Shown here: piece by piece, positions 56,700-64,000 of the stretch | How the letters are laid out: every line of letters starts with the position of its first letter | How positions within the stretch are numbered: position 1 is the first letter of the stretch | Assembly (NCBI RefSeq): GCF_020858115.1 | Contig: NZ_JACYMM010000006.1 | Span: 248,001-312,000, forward strand | Length of the DNA: 64,000 nt | Direction of reading: 5' to 3' | Source of the DNA: Janthinobacterium sp. FW305-129 | GTDB lineage: Bacteria > Pseudomonadota > Gammaproteobacteria > Burkholderiales > Burkholderiaceae_D | Position numbers and translations under genes: made by a program | The notes under the pieces: generated by a model | Told to the model about the DNA's origin: nothing | What the model saw: only the letters and a program-made list of their open reading frames with translations | Database searches by the model: none

Positions 56700-57674
56700 A
56701 TGACATTGACACGCCGCACACTCCTCGCCAGCGCCATGCTGCTGGCCGCTTCTGCCACCACCTTGGCTACCTCGTCCGCGTTTGCCGCCAAGCCCCTCGT
56801 CATGGGCTTTTCGCAGGTGGGCGCCGAGAGCGAATGGCGCACCGCCAATACCGTCTCCATCAAAGATGCCGCCAAGAAAGACGGCGTCACCCTGAAATTT
56901 GCCGATGCGCAGCAAAAGCAGGAAAACCAGGTCAAGGCCCTGCGCTCGTTCATCGCGCAAAAGGTCGATGTGATCGCCTTTTCGCCCGTCGTCGAATCGG
57001 GCTGGGATACGGTGCTGCGCGAAGCCAAGGCCGCCAAGATTCCCGTCATCCTGACGGACCGCGCCGTCAACGTGGCCGACAAATCGCTGTACGTGACCTT
57101 CATCGGTTCCGACTTCGTGGAAGAGGGCCGCCGCGCCGGCCAGTGGCTGCTGGACTATGCCAAGAAAACCCCGGACGCCACGCTGAACATCGTCGAACTG
57201 CAAGGCACGGTCGGCTCCGCACCGGCCATCGACCGCAAGGCGGGCTTCCTGGAAGTGGTGGGCAAGAATCCGAAGCTGAAGATCATCCGTTCGCAAACGG
57301 GCGACTTTACGCGCGCCAAGGGCAAGGAAGTGATGGAAGCGTTCCTGAAGGCCGAAGGCAAGAAGATCAACGTCTTGTACGCGCACAATGACGACATGGC
57401 CATCGGCGCCATCCAGGCCATCGAAGAAGCGGGCATGAAGCCGGGCAAGGACATCATCATCATCTCGATCGATGGCGTCAAAGGCGCATTCGAGGCCATG
57501 ATCGCCGGCAAGCTGAACGTCACCGTCGAGTGCAGCCCGCTGCTGGGCCCGCAACTGATGTCCATCGCCCGCGACGTGGTGGCCGGTAAACCCGTGCCGG
57601 CGCGCATCACGACGGTGGAAGGCGTGTTCCCTGCCGAGGTGGCCGCCAAGGAATTCCCGAACCGTAAATACTAA
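56700..57674 (+). CDS. ytfQ: Furanose-binding periplasmic protein, YtfQ-like
   Basis: The 324-residue protein has a signal peptide (Tat-like start TRRTLLAS, cleaved near SAFAA) and the type I sugar-binding fold. VMGFSQVGAESEWR, DAQQKQENQVKALRSFIAQ, NIVELQGTVGSAPAIDRKAGF and SQTGDFTRAKGKEVM closely track E. coli YtfQ, which binds galactofuranose. In this locus the natural ligand is more likely L-arabinofuranose, which resembles galactofuranose in ring form; this is inference. It heads the ABC unit. Confidence 0.9.
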   Translation: MTLTRRTLLASAMLLAASATTLATSSAFAAKPLVMGFSQVGAESEWRTANTVSIKDAAKKDGVTLKFADAQQKQENQVKALRSFIAQKVDVIAFSPVVESGWDTVLREAKAAKIPVILTDRAVNVADKSLYVTFIGSDFVEEGRRAGQWLLDYAKKTPDATLNIVELQGTVGSAPAIDRKAGFLEVVGKNPKLKIIRSQTGDFTRAKGKEVMEAFLKAEGKKINVLYAHNDDMAIGAIQAIEEAGMKPGKDIIIISIDGVKGAFEAMIAGKLNVTVECSPLLGPQLMSIARDVVAGKPVPARITTVEGVFPAEVAAKEFPNRKY

Positions 57675-57683
57675 GCTTGCCGC

Positions 57684-59225
57684 ATGATGAATACGCAAGC
57701 GCATCACACGGCCGCGCCAGCTCCCTTGCTGGAGTTGCGCGGCATCAGTAAAGCCTTTCCGGGCGTCAAAGCCCTCAGCGATGTTGCCCTGCGCCTGTAT
57801 CCGGGCGAAGTGCACACCCTGATGGGGCAAAATGGCGCGGGAAAGTCGACCCTGATCAAGGTGCTGACGGGCGTCTACACGCCCGACAGCGGCCAGATCC
57901 TGTTTGACGGCAAGCCTATCGCCCCCGCGTCCACGTCGGATGCGCAGGCGCTCGGCATCAGCACCGTGTACCAGGAAGTCAATCTGTGCCCGAACCTGTC
58001 GGTGGCGGAAAACATCTTTATTGGCCGCTATCCGCGCCGCTTCGGCTTCATCGATTGGCGTGCCATGCAGCAGCAGGCGCGTGCCTTGCTGCAGCAATTG
58101 CAGATCGATATCGATGTCACGGCGCAACTGTCCAGTTTTCCGCTGGCCATCCAGCAAATGGTGGCCATCTCGCGCGCGCTGAACATTTCGGCCCGCGTGC
58201 TGATCCTCGACGAACCCACGTCCAGCCTGGACGAGGCGGAAGTCAATCTGCTGTTTTCCGTGCTGCGCCGCCTGCGCGGGCAGGGCATGGCGATTCTTTT
58301 TGTGACTCACTTTCTCGACCAGACGTATGCCATTTCCGACCGCATCACCGTCATGCGCAATGGCGAGCGCGAGGGAGAGTATGCGTGCAGCGAACTGTCG
58401 CGCCTGGCGCTGGTCAATAAAATGATCGGCGTGGCGGCGGATACCCAAGCGCAAGAGCTTGACCTGGCGCAAGAAGCGGGCGCGGCCAGCTTCGGCCCGA
58501 ATGTGCTGGAAGCGCAGGGCCTCGGCCGCAAGGGCGCCTTGCTGCCCATGGATTTCCACATCCGCCAGGGTGAATTGCTGGGCCTGGCCGGTTTGCTTGG
58601 GTCGGGCCGCACGGAACTGGCGCGATTGCTGTTCGGCGCCGACAAGGCCGATTCGGGCACGATCACCATGCAGGGCCAGCCGCGCCACTTCGCCGTGCCG
58701 CGCGACGCGATTGCCCGCGACATCGGCTTTTGCTCGGAAGACCGCAAGCACGAGGGGGCGATTTTGTCGCTCTCCGTGCGCGAAAACATTATTTTAGCCT
58801 TGCAAGCCCGCACGGGCTTGCTGCGCGCCATCCCCTTTAAACGCCAGCAGGCGCTGGCCGATGAATACGTGAAGGCGCTCGGCATCAAGACGGCCAGCAT
58901 CGAAACCCCTATCGGCAGCCTGTCGGGCGGGAATCAACAGAAGGCCTTGCTGGCGCGCTGGCTGGTGACGTCGCCCGCCATGCTGATTCTCGATGAACCG
59001 ACGCGGGGCATCGACGTGCGTGCCAAGCAGGAAATCATGAGCTATGTCAGCAAGCTGTGCCGCAAGGGCATGGCGATTCTGTTCATTTCGTCCGAACTGC
59101 CGGAAGTGCTGCGCTGCAGCGACCGTATCGTCGTCATGCGCGACCGCAAGGCCTGCGGCGACTATGCGCGCGGCGAGCTCGATGATAGTTCCGTGCTGCA
59201 AGTGATTGCCGGAGAGACCGCATGA
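57684..59225 (+). CDS. ytfR: Sugar ABC transporter ATPase, YtfR-like
   Basis: The 513-residue cytoplasmic protein has two ABC domains. The first has Walker A GQNGAGKST and Walker B LILDEPTSSLDEAE; the second has a degenerate Walker A (GLLGSGRTEL) but intact LSGGNQQK and ILDEPTRGIDV, as is usual for the monosaccharide family (CUT2). It starts 9 bases after the ytfQ-like gene and overlaps the ytfT-like gene by 4. Confidence 0.93.
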   Translation: MMNTQAHHTAAPAPLLELRGISKAFPGVKALSDVALRLYPGEVHTLMGQNGAGKSTLIKVLTGVYTPDSGQILFDGKPIAPASTSDAQALGISTVYQEVNLCPNLSVAENIFIGRYPRRFGFIDWRAMQQQARALLQQLQIDIDVTAQLSSFPLAIQQMVAISRALNISARVLILDEPTSSLDEAEVNLLFSVLRRLRGQGMAILFVTHFLDQTYAISDRITVMRNGEREGEYACSELSRLALVNKMIGVAADTQAQELDLAQEAGAASFGPNVLEAQGLGRKGALLPMDFHIRQGELLGLAGLLGSGRTELARLLFGADKADSGTITMQGQPRHFAVPRDAIARDIGFCSEDRKHEGAILSLSVRENIILALQARTGLLRAIPFKRQQALADEYVKALGIKTASIETPIGSLSGGNQQKALLARWLVTSPAMLILDEPTRGIDVRAKQEIMSYVSKLCRKGMAILFISSELPEVLRCSDRIVVMRDRKACGDYARGELDDSSVLQVIAGETA

Positions 59226-60307
59226 GCATGACCACATCGTCGCCCGCCGCCCCTGCGGCGCGTGCGGCTGCCACCACGGATTCTTCCATTGTGCATACCG
59301 TTTTACACCACCCCCTGAGCCGGCCCCTGGCCGCGCTGTTGCTGCTGTTGCTGGTGGCCTTCTTCGCGATCCCCGGCTTTTTCCATCTGGAAATCCGCGA
59401 TGGTCATTTGTACGGCAGCGTGATCGACATCGTCAACCGCGCGGCGCCCTTGATGCTGGCCGCGCTGGGCATGACCCTGGTGATTGCCACGCGCGGTATC
59501 GACATTTCCGTGGGCGCCGTCGTGGCCTTGTCCGGCACCGTGGCCGCCATGCTGATCGGCGGCACCATGGTGATGGACAACGGCGTGCCCACCTATGTGA
59601 GCAACATCCCCATGGGCTGGGCCCTGGCGGCCGCCCTGGGCGCGGCCCTGCTGTGCGGCGCCTGGAATGGCGTGCTGGTGGCGGGCCTGGGATTGCAGCC
59701 CATCGTCGCCACCCTGATCCTGATGGTGGCGGGACGCGGCCTGGCGCAATTGCTGACGGATGGGCAGATCGTTACGGTCTATTATCAACCGTTCTTCTTC
59801 ATCGGCAGCGGCTATCTGTTCGGCTTGCCGTTCTCGCTGTTCCTCGTCGCGGCCGTGTTCCTCATCACCGCCTTGCTGATGCGCAAAACGGCCCTGGGCC
59901 TGTTCATCCAGGCCGTCGGCATCAATCCCGTCGCCGCGCGCCTGGCCGGCATCCGGACGGCGACCTTGATTTTCTTTGTGTACGTCTTTTGCGCCGCCTG
60001 CGCCGGCCTGTCCGGGCTGATGATCAGCTCGAACATCAAGAGCGCCGACGCGAACAATGCGGGCCTGATGCTGGAACTGGACGCCATCCTGGCCGTCACC
60101 CTGGGCGGGACGTCCTTGGCAGGCGGCAAGTTCAGCTTGGTCGGCAGCATGATCGGCGCGCTCATCATCCAGACCCTGACCTACACGATCTATTCGCTCG
60201 GCGTGCCGCCCGAGGTGAACATGGTCGTCAAGTCCGTCGTCGTGTTCCTCGTCTGCCTGTCGCAATCGTCGGAATTCAAGCAATTGCTGCATCGGAGAAA
60301 AGCATGA
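59222..60307 (+). CDS. ytfT: Sugar ABC transporter permease, YtfT-like
   Basis: The 361-residue inner-membrane permease has about eight helices and the CUT2 motif region IDISVGAVVALSGTVAAML, with a C-terminal LDAILAVTLGGTSLAGGKFSLVGS and a hydrophilic N-terminus of about 40 residues. It overlaps the ATPase and the second permease by 4 bases each, so the four genes are translationally coupled. YtfT-like proteins pair with YjfF-like ones. Confidence 0.92.
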   Translation: MSMTTSSPAAPAARAAATTDSSIVHTVLHHPLSRPLAALLLLLLVAFFAIPGFFHLEIRDGHLYGSVIDIVNRAAPLMLAALGMTLVIATRGIDISVGAVVALSGTVAAMLIGGTMVMDNGVPTYVSNIPMGWALAAALGAALLCGAWNGVLVAGLGLQPIVATLILMVAGRGLAQLLTDGQIVTVYYQPFFFIGSGYLFGLPFSLFLVAAVFLITALLMRKTALGLFIQAVGINPVAARLAGIRTATLIFFVYVFCAACAGLSGLMISSNIKSADANNAGLMLELDAILAVTLGGTSLAGGKFSLVGSMIGALIIQTLTYTIYSLGVPPEVNMVVKSVVVFLVCLSQSSEFKQLLHRRKA

Positions 60308-61278
60308 AGGGCTTGCTGCACACCCCGTATTTCACCTCGCTCGTCACGGTCTTGCTGCTGGTGGTGATGCTGGGCCTCGGCGGCGCCGCCTACCCGGGCC
60401 TGCTGTCCACGCAAGTGATCTTTAACTTGTTGATCGATAACGCCTTTTTGCTGGTGATCGCCGTCGGCATGACCTTCGTCATCGTTTCCGGCGGCATCGA
60501 CCTGTCCGTCGGTTCCGTGCTGGCCTTGTCGACCATGATCGCGGCCTGGCTGCTGAACGTGGCGCACTGGCCGCCGCTCCTGGTGATCTTCACCGTGCTG
60601 GCGCTGGGCAGCGTATTTGGCGCCGGCATGGGCGCGCTGATCCATTATTTCAAATTGCAGCCCTTCATCGTCACCTTGGCCGGCATGTTTCTGGCGCGGG
60701 GCCTGTGCTATTTGATCAGCATCAATTCCATCACCATCGATGATCCGCTGTTCGTGGCCATGTCGCAGACGCAATTGGGCTTCTTCGGCGGCTTCGTTTC
60801 GCCCGGCGTCGTGATTGCCGTGGTCACTTTGCTGCTGGCCATCTGGCTGGCGCACGCCACGCCGTTTGGCCGCGCCGTGTATGCGATCGGCGGCAATGAA
60901 CAGTCGGCCCTGATGATGGGCTTGCCCGTGGGCCGCACCAAGGTTTTCATTTACGCCTTCAGCGGATTCTGTGCGTCCCTGGGCGGCGTGCTGTTTTCGT
61001 TCTACATGCTGTCCGGCTATGGCTTGCATGCGCAAGGCACGGAACTGGACGCGATCGCCGCCGTCGTCATCGGCGGCACCCTGCTCAGCGGCGGCTACGG
61101 TTACGTGGCGGGCGCGCTGTCCGGCGTGCTCGTGCTGGGCACCATCCAGACCCTGATCGCCTTCGACGGCACGCTCAGCTCGTGGTGGACCAAGATCGTC
61201 ATCGGCGGCCTGCTGTTCGTCTTTTGCGTCGTGCAAAGACTGATGGCCATGGGCCAGAAAACCACCAAAGGGAGTTAA
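60304..61278 (+). CDS. yjfF: Sugar ABC transporter permease, YjfF-like
   Basis: The 324-residue second permease has GGIDLSVGSVLALSTMIA, FIVTLAGMFLARGLCYLISI and GTELDAIAAVVIGGTLLSGG. Two different permease genes in a row is the arrangement of the YtfQRT-YjfF galactofuranose system. ATG 60304 overlaps the stop of the preceding gene. A much longer frame reads through upstream but lies in the wrong phase of ytfT. Confidence 0.92.
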   Translation: MKGLLHTPYFTSLVTVLLLVVMLGLGGAAYPGLLSTQVIFNLLIDNAFLLVIAVGMTFVIVSGGIDLSVGSVLALSTMIAAWLLNVAHWPPLLVIFTVLALGSVFGAGMGALIHYFKLQPFIVTLAGMFLARGLCYLISINSITIDDPLFVAMSQTQLGFFGGFVSPGVVIAVVTLLLAIWLAHATPFGRAVYAIGGNEQSALMMGLPVGRTKVFIYAFSGFCASLGGVLFSFYMLSGYGLHAQGTELDAIAAVVIGGTLLSGGYGYVAGALSGVLVLGTIQTLIAFDGTLSSWWTKIVIGGLLFVFCVVQRLMAMGQKTTKGS

Positions 61279-61281
61279 TCG

Positions 61282-62256
61282 ATGTTGAAGCAACACACAC
61301 GTGCCGCAACCATCGGCATGGCGCTGGCGCTCGCCTGCGCCACGTTCGGTGCACAGGCGGCCAACCCCATCGTAAAAAATATCTACACGGGCGATCCGGC
61401 CGCGCTGGTCGACGATGGCCGCGTGTATTTGTACGTCGGTCACGATGAAGCGAGTGCCACGGACACGGATTACCGGATGAACGAGTGGCGCGTATATTCC
61501 TCGTGCGACATGGCCAACTGGATCGATCACGGCTCGCCCGTGCGCTTTTCCACGTTTTCCTGGGCCGGCAAGGATGCCTGGGCGGGCGACATCGTCAAGC
61601 GCGGCAGCAAATACTATTTTTACTCGACCGTCGACCACAAGACCATCCCCGGCAAGGCCATCGGCGTGGCCGTGTCCGACAGCCCGACCGGCCCCTTCGT
61701 CGACGCGCGCGGCAGCGCCCTGATCACGAACGACATGACGAAACAGACGGCGATCCCGTGGGACGACATCGACCCGGCCGTCTTCATCGACACGGATGGC
61801 CAAGCCTATCTTTACTGGGGCAATACGGTCTTGAAGTACGCCAAACTCAAAGCGAATATGACGGAGCTGGACGGCCCGATCTTGACCTTCGGCATGGATG
61901 CGTTCACGGAAGCGGCCTATATGCACAAGCATGCGGGCACGTATTACTTGTCGTACTCGCGCAACTTCCCGGAAGAAACGGCGTATTCGACGGGGCCGAC
62001 GCCGACAGGCCCATGGCATTTCCGCGGCGCCATCATGGACAAGAATGCCGTCGTGAAAACCATTCACCAGGCCATCATCGAATTCAACGGCAAGTCCTAC
62101 ATCTTCTATCACAACGACAAGTTGCCCGGCGGCGGAGAATACCGGCGTTCCGTGGCCGTGGAAGAGCTGAAATACAAGCCTGACGGCACGATCGAATTCA
62201 TCCAGCAGACGGCTGGCCCGGCAGCCAACCCGAGCGCTGCCTGCAAGGCATCGTGA
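61282..62256 (+). CDS. GH43 exported glycosidase (arabinofuranosidase/xylosidase type)
   Basis: The 324-residue protein has a signal peptide (to about residue 28, ending FGAQAA) and a GH43 domain with the catalytic Asp in TGDPAALVDDG, Asp in DIDPAVF and Glu in FTEAAYM. The C-terminus is short, with no extra domain. It lies four bases after the ABC permease and so is made with the transporter. It could trim branches or release monosaccharide at the binding protein. It may be bifunctional with beta-xylosidase activity. Confidence 0.85.
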   Translation: MLKQHTRAATIGMALALACATFGAQAANPIVKNIYTGDPAALVDDGRVYLYVGHDEASATDTDYRMNEWRVYSSCDMANWIDHGSPVRFSTFSWAGKDAWAGDIVKRGSKYYFYSTVDHKTIPGKAIGVAVSDSPTGPFVDARGSALITNDMTKQTAIPWDDIDPAVFIDTDGQAYLYWGNTVLKYAKLKANMTELDGPILTFGMDAFTEAAYMHKHAGTYYLSYSRNFPEETAYSTGPTPTGPWHFRGAIMDKNAVVKTIHQAIIEFNGKSYIFYHNDKLPGGGEYRRSVAVEELKYKPDGTIEFIQQTAGPAANPSAACKAS

Positions 62257-62289
62257 TCGCTGCTTGACGACGCTCAAAAAGGAGACAAA

Positions 62290-62342
62290 CCGATATCTGG
62301 AATATCGATATTGAGTTAAAACTGATATCGATCATGATATGA
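62290..62342. promoter_or_regulatory. Clustered CGATAT half-sites before the LysR gene
   Basis: CCGATATC, ATATCGATATT, TGATATCGATC and ATGATATGAT lie within about 50 bases directly before the regulator start at 62350. They share the CGATAT core of sites A to C but not their exact layout. The last one overlaps the ribosome-site region, which suggests autoregulation by repression. Confidence 0.6.
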
Positions 62343-62349
62343 TTTATTC

Positions 62350-63291
62350 ATGGATACCCTCAACCCCAACTGGTTCTTGCGAGCCCGCCTGAAGACGCGG
62401 CAACTGCTGCTGCTGATCGCCCTGGACGAGCAGCGCAACATCCACCGCGCGGCGGAAGAATTGCACATGACGCAGCCGGCCGCGTCCAAGCAAATCAAGG
62501 ATCTGGAAGAGATGCTGGACGTGCGCCTGTTCGACAGGTTGCCGCGCGGCATGGAGCCGACCATCTACGGCGAAACGATGATACGCCACGCGCGCATGGC
62601 CCTGACGAGCCTGTCGCTGGCGCATGACGACATCGTCGCGCTCAAATCAGGCCTGACGGGCCAGGTGGAAGTGGGCGTCATCATGACGCCGGCCATGGCC
62701 TTGCTGCCGCGCGCGATTGCCCGCATCAAGCAGCAGGCGCCGCTGATGCGCATCGGCGTGCACCTGGAGCACAGCAATACGCTGATGGACATGCTGCAGC
62801 ATGGCACGCTCGATTTCATGATCGGCCGCATCCTGGAAAAGGAAAGCAGCGCCGGCCTCATCTACGAGGAATTGACGGAAGAGCCGGCCAGCGCCGTGGC
62901 GCGCAATGGCCACCCGCTGCTGTCGCGCAAGAATTTGCAGTTAAAAGATTTGGCGGGCCAGCCGTGGATCTTGCCGCCGCAGGGCAGCATCCTGCGCCAC
63001 CGCTTCGACATGATGTTCCGCCGCGCCAGCCTGGAGCCGCCCGTGGACGTGGTCGACACCACCGCCTTGCTGCTGATCACGTCCCTGCTGCAGCAGACGG
63101 ATTCGCTGCACGTGATGCCGACGGAAGTGGCCCATTACTATGAATCGTTGAACGTGCTGAGCATTTTGCCCATCGAACTGCCGTGCAAGATGGATGCCTT
63201 CGGCATCATTCGCCAGCAGGATCATCTGTTGTCGCCGGGGGCGGATATGTTGCTCAAAGCTGTACGGGCGACGGCTGCCGACATGTATTGA
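62350..63291 (+). CDS. LysR-type regulator of the arabinoside locus (GbpR/GguR-like)
   Basis: The 313-residue protein has the LysR helix-turn-helix (RAAEELHMTQPAASKQIKDLE, about 32-52) and a ligand-binding domain with GVIMTPAMALLPRAI and LDFMIGRIL. The N-terminus, with WFLRARLKTRQLLLLIALDE, and the overall pattern resemble GbpR/GguR, which control sugar-binding-protein genes and oxidative pentose genes in relatives. It is the most likely factor for the three identical operator-promoters; this is inferred from position and site geometry. The coeffector is unknown, perhaps an acid intermediate. Confidence 0.85.
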   Translation: MDTLNPNWFLRARLKTRQLLLLIALDEQRNIHRAAEELHMTQPAASKQIKDLEEMLDVRLFDRLPRGMEPTIYGETMIRHARMALTSLSLAHDDIVALKSGLTGQVEVGVIMTPAMALLPRAIARIKQQAPLMRIGVHLEHSNTLMDMLQHGTLDFMIGRILEKESSAGLIYEELTEEPASAVARNGHPLLSRKNLQLKDLAGQPWILPPQGSILRHRFDMMFRRASLEPPVDVVDTTALLLITSLLQQTDSLHVMPTEVAHYYESLNVLSILPIELPCKMDAFGIIRQQDHLLSPGADMLLKAVRATAADMY

Positions 63292-63296
63292 CGATC

Positions 63297-63395
63297 ACCC
63301 AATAAAACGTCCATGGCGTTGTTGCCGTGCCTTGTCGTACATTCGTACTGCCTACGGCACGGCGCCTAGCCTTGAACATTTTCTTGGGCGCCGTC
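63297..63395. repeat. Dispersed intergenic repeat, copy 2 (reverse orientation)
   Basis: Read on the minus strand this matches the element at about 5158: both share GGCAGTACGAATGTAC, AACGCC and ATGGACG, and the TTCAAGG end. It lies between the LysR gene and the convergent DUF6445-like gene. Confidence 0.75.
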
Positions 63396-63426
63396 ATCAA
63401 CTTCGGCGATTTTTACTGCGAATAAC

Positions 63427-64000
63427 TTAATCGGGCACTTCAAAGAAAAACAGCTGCACCAGCCGGCCATTTTCCGGCGTGTCGCCAAACACATTGCTGA
63501 TCGAGTGAAAGTAATGGCCCTTGTAGACGATCAGGCGGTTGTGGCGCATGGGCACTTCCAGCAGCGCTTGCCAACTGTCGCGCTGTTCCTGTAAGTCGTT
63601 GAATTTCTGTACTTTACTGTTCGGCAGCCAGCGTTTCTGGAAATCCTTGAAACTGGCGTAGCCGCCCGCTTTCACGTCCGCCTCGGGCAATCGCCGGTAC
63701 CAGCCGCTGGGCTGGTGGCGCCAGAACGTGGTGCCGCCCTGGCACTGTTCGGGCGGATTCAGGTACAGCACGCCCGCATAGAAATTGAAATTGTTGCCCG
63801 TCTCGTTGTCCACGTGGATATCCGTGCGCGCCATCGCGTCCGCATAGCTGAGGCGATACGAGCCGTTGTCGGGCGAGATGAAACGGATGGGGCGGCCCAG
63901 CGCCGTGGCGATGCGCTCCATGATGGCCTGGCTGGGCTGGCCCGCCGTCTGGCTGCCCGGATAGTTCTGTCCCGCATAGCGCTGCTGCTCGAATGGCAAC
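63427..64000 (-). CDS. DUF6445-family protein (5' end outside the window)
   Basis: The 191 visible residues include DIHVDNETGNNFNFYAGVLY, LNPPEQCQGGTTFW, a GYASFKDFQKRWLPN stretch and HNRLIVYKGHYFHSI, then QLFFFEVPD. The His-x-Asp and late His resemble the metal site of 2-oxoglutarate/Fe(II) dioxygenases. DUF6445 genes are often near TonB receptors and halogenase-like genes. The start is beyond the right edge: the apparent first Met is a TTG inside the frame, so the gene is partial. Confidence 0.7.
   Translation of the reverse strand, partial: LPFEQQRYAGQNYPGSQTAGQPSQAIMERIATALGRPIRFISPDNGSYRLSYADAMARTDIHVDNETGNNFNFYAGVLYLNPPEQCQGGTTFWRHQPSGWYRRLPEADVKAGGYASFKDFQKRWLPNSKVQKFNDLQEQRDSWQALLEVPMRHNRLIVYKGHYFHSISNVFGDTPENGRLVQLFFFEVPD

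Noticed and set aside
59206..60303. Upstream extension of the second permease to a 690-codon frame
   Set aside because: The extension lies in another phase of ytfT and is arginine- and proline-rich. The permease begins at ATG 60304, which overlaps the ytfT stop.

Overview
The window looks like the chromosome of a GC-rich betaproteobacterium of the Oxalobacteraceae (Janthinobacterium, Massilia or Duganella type). This rests on the gene content, the hemA-prfA-prmC and minCDE blocks, the divergent metE/metR pair, the phasin-phaA-phaB group and the TonB-receptor-led sugar locus. It is an inference from family resemblance; there is no 16S gene in the window. One lower-GC gene next to a tRNA breaks the uniform composition.

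Layout. 1-862: end of a LytS-like sensor kinase and its LytTR response regulator. 869-7684 (minus strand): acetylpolyamine amidohydrolase-like protein, gshA, prmC, dsbB, prfA, hemA. 7766-9128: orphan OmpR-type regulator and a small DUF697-like protein. 9132-10993: minE, minD, minC. 11217-14556: metE and divergent metR, with a perfect MetR-type site between them. 14686-17456: phasin, phaA, phaB. 17574-29804: mixed housekeeping genes, including a LysE exporter with divergent Lrp regulator, proline iminopeptidase, 2,4-dienoyl-CoA reductase, a YbaL-type antiporter, a FabH-like synthase and the CtpA protease. 30040-30116: a promoter-like hexamer and a perfect terminator with no gene between them, a candidate small RNA. 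30571-34913: two tandem M13 metallopeptidases. 35051-37721: cytochrome c, tRNA-Arg(CCG), and an AlbA_2/ATPase regulator of foreign composition.

38038-63291 is the main accessory locus, read here as an L-arabinoside (arabinan, arabinoxylan, arabinoprotein) utilization system. Unit 1: TonB-dependent receptor, GPH-type MFS symporter, cytoplasmic GH43, aldose 1-epimerase. Unit 2: sugar-acid dehydratase, AraD1 (FAH family), alpha-ketoglutarate semialdehyde dehydrogenase, SDR pentose dehydrogenase, then exported GH51, GH43 lipoprotein, GH43 and GH127 enzymes. Unit 3: a YtfQ-R-T-YjfF-like furanose ABC transporter plus an exported GH43. The last gene is a GbpR/GguR-like LysR regulator. The three units each begin with the same promoter module: a CGATAT-type inverted repeat, TTGATTGGA 15 bases further on, and a -10 hexamer at an identical distance. 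Related half-sites lie directly before the regulator gene. The model is that outer-membrane receptor uptake and exported arabinofuranosidases release L-arabinofuranose, the ABC transporter or symporter takes it in, mutarotase equilibrates it, and the oxidative (non-phosphorylating) pathway carries it to alpha-ketoglutarate. No sugar lactonase is visible in the locus.

The window closes with a 5'-truncated DUF6445-like gene (63427-64000, minus strand).
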